The translations under genes were made by a program, and so were the position numbers. A DNA stretch of 49,835 nt from the NCBI GenBank assembly GCA_003142035.1, contig PLOF01000055.1, positions 5,262 to 55,096 on the forward strand. The letters run 5' to 3'. Positions 38,762 to 47,698 of this stretch are shown here, piece by piece (position 1 is the stretch's first letter; every line of letters starts with the position of its first letter). The notes under the pieces were generated by a model that saw only the letters and a list, made by a program, of their open reading frames with translations, was not told the DNA's origin and did no database searches. Source of the DNA: Candidatus Dormiibacterota bacterium (GTDB lineage: Bacteria > Chloroflexota > Dormibacteria > Aeolococcales > Aeolococcaceae).

Positions 38762-39787
38762 GTGGTCACCGACGACCTGCACGAGGTGCTGCGGCGCGGG
38801 CTGGAAGCGGTGCGCGCCGCCGTCGACCTGGCTTCCCTCGACGAGGCACGGGCCCGGTTCCTCGGCCGCGGCGACGGCGAGCTGACCCTGATGAGGCGCC
38901 GGATCGGCACCATCGCCGACCCCGACGCCAAGCGCCAGTACGGCCTCTCCGTGAATGAGGCGTGCCGCCGTCTCGAGGAGGATGTGGAGGCCCGCCGCGC
39001 CCAGCTGGAGCGGGAGCGGCAGGAGGTGGCGGTCGCCGCCGAGGCCCTCGACCTGACCTGGCCGGCCCCACCGCTCCGGCGCGGGCACCTCCACCCAGTG
39101 ACCCGGATGACCCGGGAGATCCGTCGGGTCTTCACCCAGCTCGGATACCTCACCCTGAGCGGCCCGGAGGTGGAGTACGACCGCTACAACTTCACGCTCG
39201 TCAACATGCCGCCAGGGCACCCGTCCCGCGACACCCAGGACACCTTCTACATCGACGACTCCCGGCTGCTCCGCACCCAGACGTCGCCCGTGCAGATCCG
39301 CGCCCTGGTGGCCCTCGGCGCCCCCCTCCGGGTGATCGTTCCGGGCAAGGTCTTCCGCCGCGACAACGACCCCACCCACTCGCCGGTGTTCCATCAGGTG
39401 GAGGGGCTGCTCGTGGACGAGGGGGTGACCGCAGGCGATCTCAAGGGGACCCTCGAGTTCTTCGCCCGCTCCATCTTCGGAGCCGAGCGCGCCATCCGCC
39501 TGCGGCCTCACAACTTCTCTTTCACCGAGCCCTCGCTGGAGCTGGACGTCTCCTGCATGGTCTGCGAGGGAAAGGGCTGCCGGCTCTGCAAGCACAGCGG
39601 TTGGATCGAGGTCCTGGGCAGCGGCATGGTTCACCCGGACGTGCTCCGCAACGGGGGCGTCGACCCGGAGCACTACACCGGCTTCGCCTTCGGCTTCGGC
39701 ATCGAGCGGGCCGCCCAGCTCGCCTACGGGATTGACGACGTGCGCGTCCTCTACGAGAACGACGTCCGGCTGGTGGGTCAGGGATGA
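38762..39787 (+). CDS. pheS: Phenylalanyl-tRNA synthetase alpha subunit
   Basis: The alpha subunit holds the class II catalytic site of the PheST tetramer. The 341-residue protein has an N-terminal coiled coil (residues about 1-100), then HPVTRMTREIRRVF, LRTQTSPVQIRAL (motif 2 region), KVFRRDNDPTHSPVFHQVEGL and the motif 3 segment GFAFGFGIERAAQLAYG. The start is not certain: GTG 38762 is used; a non-standard CTG at 38750 has a better spaced GGAGAG upstream. It overlaps pheT by 4 bases (ATGA). Confidence 0.94.
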   Translation: MVTDDLHEVLRRGLEAVRAAVDLASLDEARARFLGRGDGELTLMRRRIGTIADPDAKRQYGLSVNEACRRLEEDVEARRAQLERERQEVAVAAEALDLTWPAPPLRRGHLHPVTRMTREIRRVFTQLGYLTLSGPEVEYDRYNFTLVNMPPGHPSRDTQDTFYIDDSRLLRTQTSPVQIRALVALGAPLRVIVPGKVFRRDNDPTHSPVFHQVEGLLVDEGVTAGDLKGTLEFFARSIFGAERAIRLRPHNFSFTEPSLELDVSCMVCEGKGCRLCKHSGWIEVLGSGMVHPDVLRNGGVDPEHYTGFAFGFGIERAAQLAYGIDDVRVLYENDVRLVGQG

Positions 39788-42246
39788 AGATCTCCCTCGA
39801 GTGGCTCCGGGAGTACGCGGATCTCGACGCTCCCGTCGATGAGCTGGTCCGTCTCCTGGTCGACACCGGCACCGAGGTGGACCGTGTCGAGCGGGTTGCC
39901 GACGGCACCATCGTGGCCCGGGTTCTGGATCTGGCCGCCATCCCCGAGTCGACTCGCGGAGTCCGCCTCGCCGACATCGATGTCGGCGACGGCAGGACGG
40001 TCCGCCTGGTCACCGGGGCACCCAACGTGAAGGTCGGGGACCTGGCTCCCTACGCCCCACCGGGCACGGTCCTTCCGGGCTTCCCCGAGCCGCTCGGAGT
40101 TCGGTCGATGTTCGGCGGCAAGTACAGCTCGCCCGGGATGCTGCTCTCGGCCGTCGAGCTGGGGATCGGCGAGGACGCCGCCGGGCTGCTCATCCTGGAG
40201 CGGGGCAGGCCGGGCCAGCCCCTCCACGAGGTCGTCCCCCTGGACGTCGTCTTCGACGTCGAGGTGACCACCAACCGGCCCGATTGCCTCTGCCACGTCG
40301 GGATCGCGCGCGAGCTGGCCGCCGCCCTCGGCGAGCCGCTTCGCGAACCCTCCGCGACCGTCCCCGAGGGACTCCTCTCCGCGTCCGCGTCGAGCCAGCG
40401 CGCCCGCGTGCGCATCGAGGACCCGGTGGGCTGCCACCGCTTCACCGCGGTGGTCATCGAGGGGGTGGTGGCAGGGGAGTCCCCGGATTGGCTCAAGCGG
40501 CGGCTGCGTGCCATCGGCCTCCGCCCGATCAGCGGGTTGGTGGACGTCACCAACTACGTGACCCACGAGCTCGGCCATCCCCTTCACGCCTTCGACATCG
40601 AGCGTGTAGCCGCCCTGGATGGCGGGGGGCGCCCGGTCACCCTGACGGTGAGGCGAGCCCGCACCGGCGAGAGCCTCGAGTGCCTGGACGGGACGACCCG
40701 CGTCCTCGACCCCGCGGACATGATCATCGCCACCGGCGGTGTCCCGATCAGCCTGGCCGGGGTCATCGGCGGTGCGTCGACTGCCATCGGCGACACCACC
40801 CGCGCGGTGCTCCTGGAGGCGGCCAACTGGGAGCCGACCGCGATCCGGGCGACCTCCCGCCGCCACGCCATCCGGACCGACGCCTCAGCTCTCTACGACA
40901 AGGGGTTGCCCGACGATCTCGCCCCCCTCGCCCTCGGAAGGGCCGCCGCGCTGATCGCCTCCATTGCGAGGGGGCACGTGCTGAGGGCCCCGATCGACGA
41001 ACATCCCTCGCCCCTGCCACCCCTGGAACCGGTCACGGTCACCGGCAAGTGGCTCGGGGGTCTGCTCGGCTATCCCGTCGACGTCCACGAGGCGTCCAGC
41101 ACCCTGGCCCACCTCGGCTTCGCGGTGGAGCAGGAGGGGGACCGGCTCACCGTCCATCCTCCGTACTTCCGGCGTGACGTCCACATTCCGGAGGACATCG
41201 CCGAGGAGGTGGGCCGCGGCCTTGGCTACGCGCGCCTGCCGAGCACCCTGCCCGGTCATCGCACCGTGGTCCACCAGCTGGCCTCCGAGGCCCCCGTGGA
41301 TGACCGGGTGCGCGACGTCTGCGTCGGGGCGGGATTCGACGAGGTGCTCCCCTACGTCTTTCTCCGGCCCGAGGCCGCCGGCTGGCTGCCCGGTCTCGGC
41401 GAGCAGCGGCAGCCGATGCGCTTGCTCAATCCCCTGAGCGACGAGATGACCCACCTGCGGGTGAGCCTGCTCCCCGGTCTCTGTCAGGTGCTGGCGTTGA
41501 ACCAGAGCCGTGGTGTCCCCGGTGCCGCCGTCTTCGAGCTGGGGTGCGCCTTCTGGGAGGGGGAGCGCAACGGCCTCGCCCCCGGCTCGACGCCCGACGG
41601 CGAGGACCTCAAGCTCCCCCCGCTCCCCGCCGAACCGCTCCTCCTCGGTCTGGTGACCCACGTCGATGGGGACGCTGTCGCGGCCGCCGTCGCCCTGCGC
41701 CAGTCCCAGTCGCTCCTGGAGCGACTCATCCGCGACCTGAGCGGTCAAGCGGTGACCGTGGAGCCGGCCGAGATTCCCGGCCTTCGCCCCGGCCGCGCCG
41801 CCTGGATCCATGCCGGCTCCCGCCGGGTCGGTGTGGTGGGGGAGCTGGACGCCGGCACCGCCGAGCGATTCGAGCTGCGCGGACGGATCACCGTCGCCGA
41901 GCTGAATCTCGAGGCCTTCACCGGCCGCGACCACAGCCCTGCACAGTACCGGCCCGTTCCCCGGTTCCCGGCTGTTACCCACGATCTCTCGGTCACCGTC
42001 CCCATCCCCCAGCGGGCAGGTGACGCTCTGGCCGCGGTGCGGGAGGCCGGACGGCCCCTCCTCGAGGCAGTCGAGCTGTGCGACGAGTTCCGCGGGGCCC
42101 AGATGGGGGAGGGACGCAAGGGATGGACCTTCCGGCTCACCTTCCGCAGTTCCGAGCGAACCCTCACCAGCGAGGAGGCGCAAGCGTCGCAGGACGCTGT
42201 CGTCCTTGCCCTGCGCAGCCGTTGCGGGGCCGAGGTTCGCCACTAG
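39784..42246 (+). CDS. pheT: Phenylalanyl-tRNA synthetase beta subunit
   Basis: The beta subunit edits mischarged Tyr-tRNA-Phe and binds tRNA. The 820-residue protein has the usual domains in order: N-terminal segment with MKISLEWLREYADL, an EMAP-like OB-fold (about 40-150), B3/B4 editing domain with EVTTNRPDCLCHVGIARELAAA and DVTNYVTHELGHPLHAFD, B5 domain, a class II-like core (FELGCAFW) and a C-terminal FDX-ACB anticodon domain (PVPRFPAVTHDLSVTV). The length is typical. It ends with TAG at 42244, and phoU begins 39 bases later. Confidence 0.96.
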   Translation: MKISLEWLREYADLDAPVDELVRLLVDTGTEVDRVERVADGTIVARVLDLAAIPESTRGVRLADIDVGDGRTVRLVTGAPNVKVGDLAPYAPPGTVLPGFPEPLGVRSMFGGKYSSPGMLLSAVELGIGEDAAGLLILERGRPGQPLHEVVPLDVVFDVEVTTNRPDCLCHVGIARELAAALGEPLREPSATVPEGLLSASASSQRARVRIEDPVGCHRFTAVVIEGVVAGESPDWLKRRLRAIGLRPISGLVDVTNYVTHELGHPLHAFDIERVAALDGGGRPVTLTVRRARTGESLECLDGTTRVLDPADMIIATGGVPISLAGVIGGASTAIGDTTRAVLLEAANWEPTAIRATSRRHAIRTDASALYDKGLPDDLAPLALGRAAALIASIARGHVLRAPIDEHPSPLPPLEPVTVTGKWLGGLLGYPVDVHEASSTLAHLGFAVEQEGDRLTVHPPYFRRDVHIPEDIAEEVGRGLGYARLPSTLPGHRTVVHQLASEAPVDDRVRDVCVGAGFDEVLPYVFLRPEAAGWLPGLGEQRQPMRLLNPLSDEMTHLRVSLLPGLCQVLALNQSRGVPGAAVFELGCAFWEGERNGLAPGSTPDGEDLKLPPLPAEPLLLGLVTHVDGDAVAAAVALRQSQSLLERLIRDLSGQAVTVEPAEIPGLRPGRAAWIHAGSRRVGVVGELDAGTAERFELRGRITVAELNLEAFTGRDHSPAQYRPVPRFPAVTHDLSVTVPIPQRAGDALAAVREAGRPLLEAVELCDEFRGAQMGEGRKGWTFRLTFRSSERTLTSEEAQASQDAVVLALRSRCGAEVRH

Positions 42247-42275
42247 TTCCGCAGTGCGGGTGCATGGCCTAAGCT
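42247..42275 (+). promoter_or_regulatory. Weak promoter candidate for phoU (leaderless)
   Basis: TTCCGC (42247-42252), 17 bases, TAAGCT (42270-42275). Each hexamer matches the consensus at only three bases. Spacing to GTG 42286 (10 bases) again fits a leaderless start. Read-through from pheT is an equally good explanation for phoU expression. Confidence 0.25.
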
Positions 42276-42285
42276 GGCTTGCAAC

Positions 42286-42972
42286 GTGAGTGACTCCGTC
42301 GACACCCGATCTGCCCGGGCCTCAGCAGTGACCGGCTTCGACGCGCAGCTGCAGCGCCTGCGCGACCTCGTCCTGACCATGGGGGACGAGGTCGATCGAG
42401 CCATGACCCGCGCCACCACTGGCCTGGTCGAGCGCGATGTCGACCTCTGTGCCGCGGTCATCCGCGACGACGCCCGCGTCAACGCCCTCCTCGTCGAGGT
42501 GCGCACGCTCGCCTTCGAGGCGCTGCCCCACCCGGCAGAGCCCCCCCAACTCCGTGAGGCCCTCGGCCTCCTCCACATGGCCAGCGAGCTGGAGCGGATG
42601 GGCGATCACTGCGCCAGCATCGCCAAGAGTGGCCGCGAGCTCGCCAACCTGCCGCCCCTCTCCACCCACATCGACCTCCCCCAGCTCTCCGAGGCGTGCC
42701 AGGCGCAGGTGCGTGACATCCTGAGCGCCCTGATCGCCCGCGACGTCGACCGGGCCCGCGCCATCGCCGCACGCGACGACCGCGTGAACCGGATCCACCA
42801 CCGCATCGTCGACGACCTCATCCAGCTCATGACCGAGGACGGCGACGCCGTCTTCCGCGGTACCAAGCTGATCATGGTGGCCCAGAACTTCGAGAGGATC
42901 GGCGACCGGGTCACCAATCTGGCCGAGGACCTGATCTTCCTGGAGACCGGCCAGATCGAGGAGCTGGGCTGA
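42286..42972 (+). CDS. phoU: Phosphate regulatory protein PhoU
   Basis: PhoU links the Pst transporter to the PhoR kinase and represses the Pho response when phosphate is plentiful. The 228-residue all-helical protein has two three-helix PhoU repeats with the metal-binding motifs ASELERMGDHCASIAK and NFERIGDRVTNLAEDL. It lies on the plus strand and is convergent with the minus-strand phoR-pst genes, so it is not co-transcribed with them. The first 15 residues are Ser/Ala rich. GTG is the start. Confidence 0.94.
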   Translation: MSDSVDTRSARASAVTGFDAQLQRLRDLVLTMGDEVDRAMTRATTGLVERDVDLCAAVIRDDARVNALLVEVRTLAFEALPHPAEPPQLREALGLLHMASELERMGDHCASIAKSGRELANLPPLSTHIDLPQLSEACQAQVRDILSALIARDVDRARAIAARDDRVNRIHHRIVDDLIQLMTEDGDAVFRGTKLIMVAQNFERIGDRVTNLAEDLIFLETGQIEELG

Positions 42973-43048
42973 TCCCGCAGGCTTCGGCAGGCGCTTCCCG
43001 AAGCAGACGGGGTCACGTGAACCGCCGGCACATCGAGAGCGGTGCAGT
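42973..43048. other. Convergent intergenic region phoU / beta-helix lipoprotein
   Basis: These 76 bases hold a hairpin GCTTCGG/CCGAAGC (42981-42987 with 42998-43004, loop of 10) without U tracts on either strand. It may act as a weak bidirectional terminator. Nothing else is seen. Confidence 0.4.
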
Positions 43049-44497
43049 CTATGCAGGGGTGAGCGTCCCGCCATCCACCAGCGCGTAGGTCCTGCCGTCC
43101 AGCGACGGGTTGGCACTTGACGTGTAGTAGACGGTGTGGCCGTCGCCCAGGATGTTGTCGACGCTCGACCCGGTGATGCCGGCTGAGTCGCTGAGCACCG
43201 TGAGGTACGAGGTCCCGGTGACCGTCCACCGGCTGGAGCCGTCGAGGCTGAGCGACACGCTCTTGGCCGATGCCGCGGTGTTGATGGCGCCGGTGAGCGT
43301 GGATTCGTTGCTCAGGTCAAGCGCGACGGTGCTGGTGCCGTCGACGTCAACCGAGCCGGAGAGGGTCTGATGGACGGCATTGAGGCTTGCCTGGCCGCCA
43401 TTGGAACCGCTCGACCCCCACTGACCGGCCGCGGCGTCGAGCAGCACCCCCGACGACCCGTCCAGGGTCACGCAGGTGAGGTTGATGGTGGCCGTGGTGT
43501 TGGTGACGTAGAAGATCGGTCCGGAGAGGGCGGTCAGTGACCCGCCGGTTTCGCTGAAGACGCCCGCCGACCCCTGGGCGTCCCCCGACATGCTCTGGTA
43601 GATCATCACGCCGCGATTGACGCTCCCGGTCAGGTGGCTGTCGGTGACCGTTACGGAGTTGGCCCCCTCGATCACGGCCGCCTCGGCGCCGGTCGCGTCG
43701 AAGGTCGCGCCACTCGCCGTGATGGTGCCCGTCGAGTAGATCCCCGGCGAGCTTGGCCCCGAGGTGCGGTAGGTGCCGCCCAGAACGGTGATGGTTCCGC
43801 CCCCGCGATCGGTTGCGACCGCGGCTCCGTTGGCACCGGTGGTCGTGACGGTGAGGCCATCCCCCGTCAGGGATCCTCCGCCTGAGGCCATCACCCCGTG
43901 GGCGTACTGGCCGCTGGCGGAGATCACCACACGGGTCAGCGCCACGGAGGAGCCGGATCCGTAGGAGAAGACCGCATTGGCGCCGTCTCCCGTGGTGGTG
44001 ACCGAGCCCCCGGTCTCGGTGACCGTCGAGCCGTTCAGCGCGATCACTCCGGCGTCCAGGCCGTAGAAGCTGCTGTCATCGGATGAGGAGCTGGCGCCGG
44101 TGGTCGTGACCACCACGTCGCTGAGGGTCAGCTTCCCGTCCTCGTTGACGAGGACGCCGGACTCGTCGGCAGATGGTGCGCTGATGGTTTCCGCGGACTT
44201 GGATGCGGATCCTCCGCTCTGGGAGTAGGCACCCGTCCCCACCACCGCGCTGCCCGAACCGGATCCACCCGGCCCGGAGGCTGCGGAGGCGGAGGACGAC
44301 CCTCCCGACGCAGGAGATACGCACGCGGCCGTCGTGGTCGGGACAGCCGTGGCCGTGGCTTTGGTCGACGCGCTCGGCGAGGCCGACTCGGACGACCTCG
44401 CGGTCGGCGTCGCCGCGGTGGCCAGACCGCACGCTGACGCGGTCAGCGCGGCCAAGACGATGAGGGGAAGGCGGGCGCGCCTGGAAGGGAGTCGCAT
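43049..44497 (-). CDS. Ser/Gly-rich beta-helix lipoprotein, function unknown
   Basis: This 482-residue protein has a lipoprotein signal: Arg-rich start, hydrophobic core LPLIVLAALT and a lipobox ending in Cys23 (TASAC). A Ser/Ala/Thr linker of about 70 residues follows, then about 300 residues of repeated short strands with Val/Ile-Thr-x-G turns (VVVTTTGASSSS, GSVTTTGDGANAV, LTVTTTGANGAAV). This is the pattern of a right-handed beta-helix of the pertactin/pectate-lyase or AidA-adhesin type. No catalytic motif is visible. It lies 72 bases behind pstA on the same strand and may be co-transcribed with pst. Confidence 0.7.
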   Translation of the reverse strand: MRLPSRRARLPLIVLAALTASACGLATAATPTARSSESASPSASTKATATAVPTTTAACVSPASGGSSSASAASGPGGSGSGSAVVGTGAYSQSGGSASKSAETISAPSADESGVLVNEDGKLTLSDVVVTTTGASSSSDDSSFYGLDAGVIALNGSTVTETGGSVTTTGDGANAVFSYGSGSSVALTRVVISASGQYAHGVMASGGGSLTGDGLTVTTTGANGAAVATDRGGGTITVLGGTYRTSGPSSPGIYSTGTITASGATFDATGAEAAVIEGANSVTVTDSHLTGSVNRGVMIYQSMSGDAQGSAGVFSETGGSLTALSGPIFYVTNTTATINLTCVTLDGSSGVLLDAAAGQWGSSGSNGGQASLNAVHQTLSGSVDVDGTSTVALDLSNESTLTGAINTAASAKSVSLSLDGSSRWTVTGTSYLTVLSDSAGITGSSVDNILGDGHTVYYTSSANPSLDGRTYALVDGGTLTPA

Positions 44498-44569
44498 GCC
44501 ATCAGGGTCCGCCCTGAACCTGGGGATCCCCTGTGAAATCGCTCAGAGGCGGCCCAGTATCAGCGCGAA
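44498..44569 (-). other. Spacer between pstA and the lipoprotein gene
   Basis: The 72 bases hold two palindromes: GGGGATCCCC (44522-44531) and CAGGG/CCCTG (44502-44515). No terminator with a U tract separates the two genes. Their role is unknown; a repressor site or mRNA stem is possible. Confidence 0.35.
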
Positions 44570-45454
44570 TCAGACGTCCAGCCGGGCCACCATCTTGCGC
44601 TGGCGGGCGGTGATCGCCCGCCCTCCGAAGATGAGCAGGAGGACCAGCAGGATGGTCACCGCGGCCGCGGCGCTGGCCAGGGCCTGGTTCTGGGCGCCCG
44701 GCAGCTGCACGTAGTAGTAGGTGACGTAGGTCAGGTAGCCGATCGGGTTGTGGAAGAGGCCGGCGGTGGGGTTGGACTGGCTGAAGCTGGCCGTGTAGAG
44801 GAGCGGAGCGGTCTCGCCCGTGGAGATGGCCAGCGCGATCACCATGCCGGAGATGATCCCGGGCAGCGCCGGGGGCAGCAGCACCTTGCGGATCGTGGTG
44901 ATCCGGGAGAGCCCCAGCGCTATCGCGGCCTCACGCAGGCTGCGCGGGACCTGGGTGAACGAGACCTCGGTCGTCTTCACGATGTAGGGGAGGGTCAGCA
45001 GCGAGAGCGCGATGATGGCGCTGAGGATCGAGAAACCCCAGTGCAGCGCAACGACCAGCGCGGTGTAGGCGACCAGACCGATGACGATCGAGGGCACGCC
45101 GGCGAGCACCTCGGAGAAGAAGCGCAGGGTGCCGCCGAGCCGCCGTGGCGCGAACTCGGCGAGATAGATGCCGCCGAGGATGCCAATCGGCCCGGCCACG
45201 ATCACCACACCGAGACTGAGCGCCAGGGTGCCGAGGATCGCGTTCTGGAGGCCCGGGTTCTGAATGTTCTGGGTGGTGTTGGTGAGCAGCGTCCACTTGA
45301 GCGCCGGCGCGGCCTTGACCAGCACGCTGATGACGATGGCCGCCGCGGGGGTGATGATCAGCAGCAGCGCGAGTCCGCAGAGGATCCAGAACCCGACCCC
45401 TCGAATGTGTCGGAGGCGGGGGGCCTTAGACACCACGACCCACCGGAAGTGCAT
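44570..45454 (-). CDS. pstA: Phosphate ABC transporter permease PstA
   Basis: PstA is one of two membrane subunits of the high-affinity phosphate importer. The 294-residue protein has six predicted transmembrane helices; the BPD_transp_1 loop, which contacts PstB, reads LREAAIALGLSRITTIRKVLLPPALPGIISG. The end IFGGRAITARQRK is short. As written the start overlaps pstC by 29 bases; GTG at 45433 would give an 8-base overlap (GTGTCTAA), similar to other junctions in the window, and would shorten the protein by seven residues. Confidence 0.94.
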   Translation of the reverse strand: MHFRWVVVSKAPRLRHIRGVGFWILCGLALLLIITPAAAIVISVLVKAAPALKWTLLTNTTQNIQNPGLQNAILGTLALSLGVVIVAGPIGILGGIYLAEFAPRRLGGTLRFFSEVLAGVPSIVIGLVAYTALVVALHWGFSILSAIIALSLLTLPYIVKTTEVSFTQVPRSLREAAIALGLSRITTIRKVLLPPALPGIISGMVIALAISTGETAPLLYTASFSQSNPTAGLFHNPIGYLTYVTYYYVQLPGAQNQALASAAAAVTILLVLLLIFGGRAITARQRKMVARLDV

Positions 45455-46490
45455 CGGAGCTGATGCGGCGCACCACCAGCCGGCCGGCGAGGTTGGTGAT
45501 CAGGCTCATGGTGAGGAGCAGCAGGCCCAGCAGCGCCATCGCGCGCACCGCCATCCCGGTGCCGTCGCCGAGCGCGCTGTCCAGGTCTGCGGCGATGGTC
45601 GAGGCCAGGGTCGACGTGGTGCCGTAGACGTTGACAGGCGGGTTGTTGGCCATCCCGATGATCAGCAGCACGGCGATGGTCTCGCCGAGTGCGCGTCCCC
45701 AGCCGAGCAGGGCCGAGGCGATGATGCCGGTGCGCACGTAGGGGATGGTGACCACGCGGACCACCTCGTATTTCGTCATCCCCAGCGCCAGCGCACCCTC
45801 GGTGGCGAGCACGGGCACCCGCCTGACCAGCTGTCGGGTGGTCGAGGCGATGATCGGGATGATCATCAGGGTGAGCACCAGTGAGGCGGTGAGCAGCCCC
45901 TGGCCGTTGTATGCCCACGACCCCTTGAAGAAGGGGAGGATCACGCCCAGATGGGAGAGCGCGGGGAACACGTGCGCACCGAGGAAGGGGCCGAAGACGG
46001 TGAGGCCCCAGAAACCGAAGACCACACTCGGAATTCCGGCGAGGAGCTCGAGGAAGGTGGAGAGCGGCCCCTCCAGCTGCCTGGGAATCCACTCTGAGAG
46101 CATCAGCACGCCGCCCACCGAGATCGGCACCGCCAGAACCAGCGCGATCAACGAACTGGTCATGGTCCCGATGATGAAGGTCAGTGCCCCGTAGTTGGCC
46201 CCGAAGGGGGCGACGACGCCGTTGACGGACGAGAAGTTCGGGTTGTAGAAGTTGCCGATGAAAAACTTGTCGCTGGTGAAGAAGGTACCCCCGCTGTAGA
46301 TGATGGCGGGAATCGCCCAGACCACCAGGATGATGGTGATGAAGAGCAGCCCCGCCAGCGGGACCGTGGCCGCAGCCCCGGACACCCACTGGAGCACCCG
46401 GTCTCCGGTGGACAGCTCGTGACTGTGGGTCCGAGCGACCCGGGCCGGGCCGGCGGGCAGTCCACCGGCCCGGCGACGGACCAGAATCAT
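45426..46490 (-). CDS. pstC: Phosphate ABC transporter permease PstC
   Basis: PstC is the second membrane subunit. The 354-residue protein has an extended basic N-terminus of about 25 residues, then six transmembrane helices with an additional periplasm-facing segment GGTFFTSDKFFIGNFYNPNF between helices 1 and 2. The coupling loop is ATEGALALGMTKYEVVRVVTIPYVRTGIIAS. The start stands one base after the pstS stop. Order pstS-pstC-pstA is the standard one. Confidence 0.95.
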   Translation of the reverse strand: MILVRRRAGGLPAGPARVARTHSHELSTGDRVLQWVSGAAATVPLAGLLFITIILVVWAIPAIIYSGGTFFTSDKFFIGNFYNPNFSSVNGVVAPFGANYGALTFIIGTMTSSLIALVLAVPISVGGVLMLSEWIPRQLEGPLSTFLELLAGIPSVVFGFWGLTVFGPFLGAHVFPALSHLGVILPFFKGSWAYNGQGLLTASLVLTLMIIPIIASTTRQLVRRVPVLATEGALALGMTKYEVVRVVTIPYVRTGIIASALLGWGRALGETIAVLLIIGMANNPPVNVYGTTSTLASTIAADLDSALGDGTGMAVRAMALLGLLLLTMSLITNLAGRLVVRRISSDALPVGRGV

Positions 46491-46491
46491 G

Positions 46492-47640
46492 TTAGCCAGT
46501 GATCTGGGCGACCGCTGTGTTGACCAGCGGGACCACGGTGGTGGGAAGCGGCACGAATCCGACCGCGCTCAGGTTGTCCTGGGTGGCACCTCCGGTCGAG
46601 GAGATCGCCCACTCGATGAAGGTGCGGATGGCGAGAGCCGTGTCCGAGGAGGTGATCTTCGACGGGTTGATGATCAGGTACTCGAAGTTGACGATCGGGT
46701 AGGCCTGCGCGCCCGTCTCGTAGATCAACGAGGCCGCAAGGCTGGCCGGAACGTTGGTGGCACCGGCTGTCACCGCGGCGGTGATCGTGGTTGTTTCCGG
46801 CTGCACGTAGCTGCCCGAGGCGTTCTCCAGCTCGGCTTCACCGAGGCCGTCCACCAGGGCGGTTCCCTCGACGCTCACTCCGACGTAGGCGATGCCGCCC
46901 GGGGTGGTGTGCAAGGTGTCGACCATGGCGGGGTTGCCGGAGGCGGTCAGCTCACTGGCGACGGTTGGCCAGCTCACCGTGGTCCCGAAGCTGGGCCCGC
47001 TCGACCAGGTGGGGTTGGTGGCGCTCAGAAAGGAGGTGAAGATGAAGGTGTCGCCCGAGGAGTCGGAGCGCCGGATTGGGATGATGGGAGTGGAGGGCAG
47101 GGTCACTCCCGGGTTCAGGGTGGCGATCGCCGCGTTGTTCCAGGTGGTGATGGTGCCCTCGTAGATCTGGGCGATCACGCTGCCACTCAGCTTGAGGTTG
47201 GTGATACCGGGCAGGTTGTAGTTGACCGCCTGGGCGGAGACGGCGATCGGGATGTTGAGGGAGCCCGGATTGGCGGTGACCTGGGCAGAGCTCAGGTAGG
47301 CGTCAGAGCCGCCCAGGTCGATGGTGCCGCTGAGCGCCTCAGACTGACCCGTGCCCGAGCCGCCGGCGGCGGGGGTCAGGGTGATGTTGGGGAACGCGGC
47401 GCTGATGCCGGGGGCCAGCTTCTGGAGGTACGGGTAGAGCAGGCTCGACCCGGCCTCGGACAGCGTCTGCGGCCCGGTCGGGTTGCCGGTCTGCACGGCC
47501 GCGGCGGTGGGACTGCTGCTCGCACTGCTCGCCGCGCTTGTAGGTGGCGCGGTGACTGTGCTCGTAGAGCCGCAGGCACTCACCAGGACCGCCCCGGTGA
47601 TCACCGCAAACCCGATGGACGCGTGTCGACGAACGTTCAT
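46492..47640 (-). CDS. pstS: Phosphate-binding lipoprotein PstS
   Basis: PstS captures phosphate outside the membrane and gives it to PstCA. The 382-residue protein has a signal peptide with lipobox Cys23 (VSAC), a Ser/Ala/Thr linker (24-55), then the periplasmic-binding fold. The phosphate pocket shows the variant RRSDSSGDTFIFTSFL of the usual HRSDGSGTTFIWTDYL, with the Ser/Arg/Asp contacts in place. NFEYLIINP and AVGFVPLP close the C-terminal lobe. GGGGAGG stands 5 bases before ATG. A 9-base-spaced repeat GTGATGA (47666-47672, 47675-47681) lies just upstream on the opposite strand reading. Confidence 0.94.
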   Translation of the reverse strand: MNVRRHASIGFAVITGAVLVSACGSTSTVTAPPTSAASSASSSPTAAAVQTGNPTGPQTLSEAGSSLLYPYLQKLAPGISAAFPNITLTPAAGGSGTGQSEALSGTIDLGGSDAYLSSAQVTANPGSLNIPIAVSAQAVNYNLPGITNLKLSGSVIAQIYEGTITTWNNAAIATLNPGVTLPSTPIIPIRRSDSSGDTFIFTSFLSATNPTWSSGPSFGTTVSWPTVASELTASGNPAMVDTLHTTPGGIAYVGVSVEGTALVDGLGEAELENASGSYVQPETTTITAAVTAGATNVPASLAASLIYETGAQAYPIVNFEYLIINPSKITSSDTALAIRTFIEWAISSTGGATQDNLSAVGFVPLPTTVVPLVNTAVAQITG

Positions 47641-47698
47641 GAGACCTCCCCTTCCAGGATTGGATGTGATGACGGTGATGAGGACCGCGGATGCGAGC
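47641..47698 (-). other. pstB-pstS spacer
   Basis: These 58 bases contain the strong GGGGAGG ribosome-binding site of pstS and a 9-base-period repeat of GTGATGA (plus-strand reading). The repeat could be a half-site for a Pho regulator, but it does not match the 11-base-period boxes known for PhoP/PhoB. No terminator. Confidence 0.3.

Noticed and set aside
47666-47681. GTGATGA repeats as a Pho box in front of pstS.
   Set aside because: The 9-base period does not match the known 11-base period of PhoB/PhoP boxes and GTGATGA is common in this composition.
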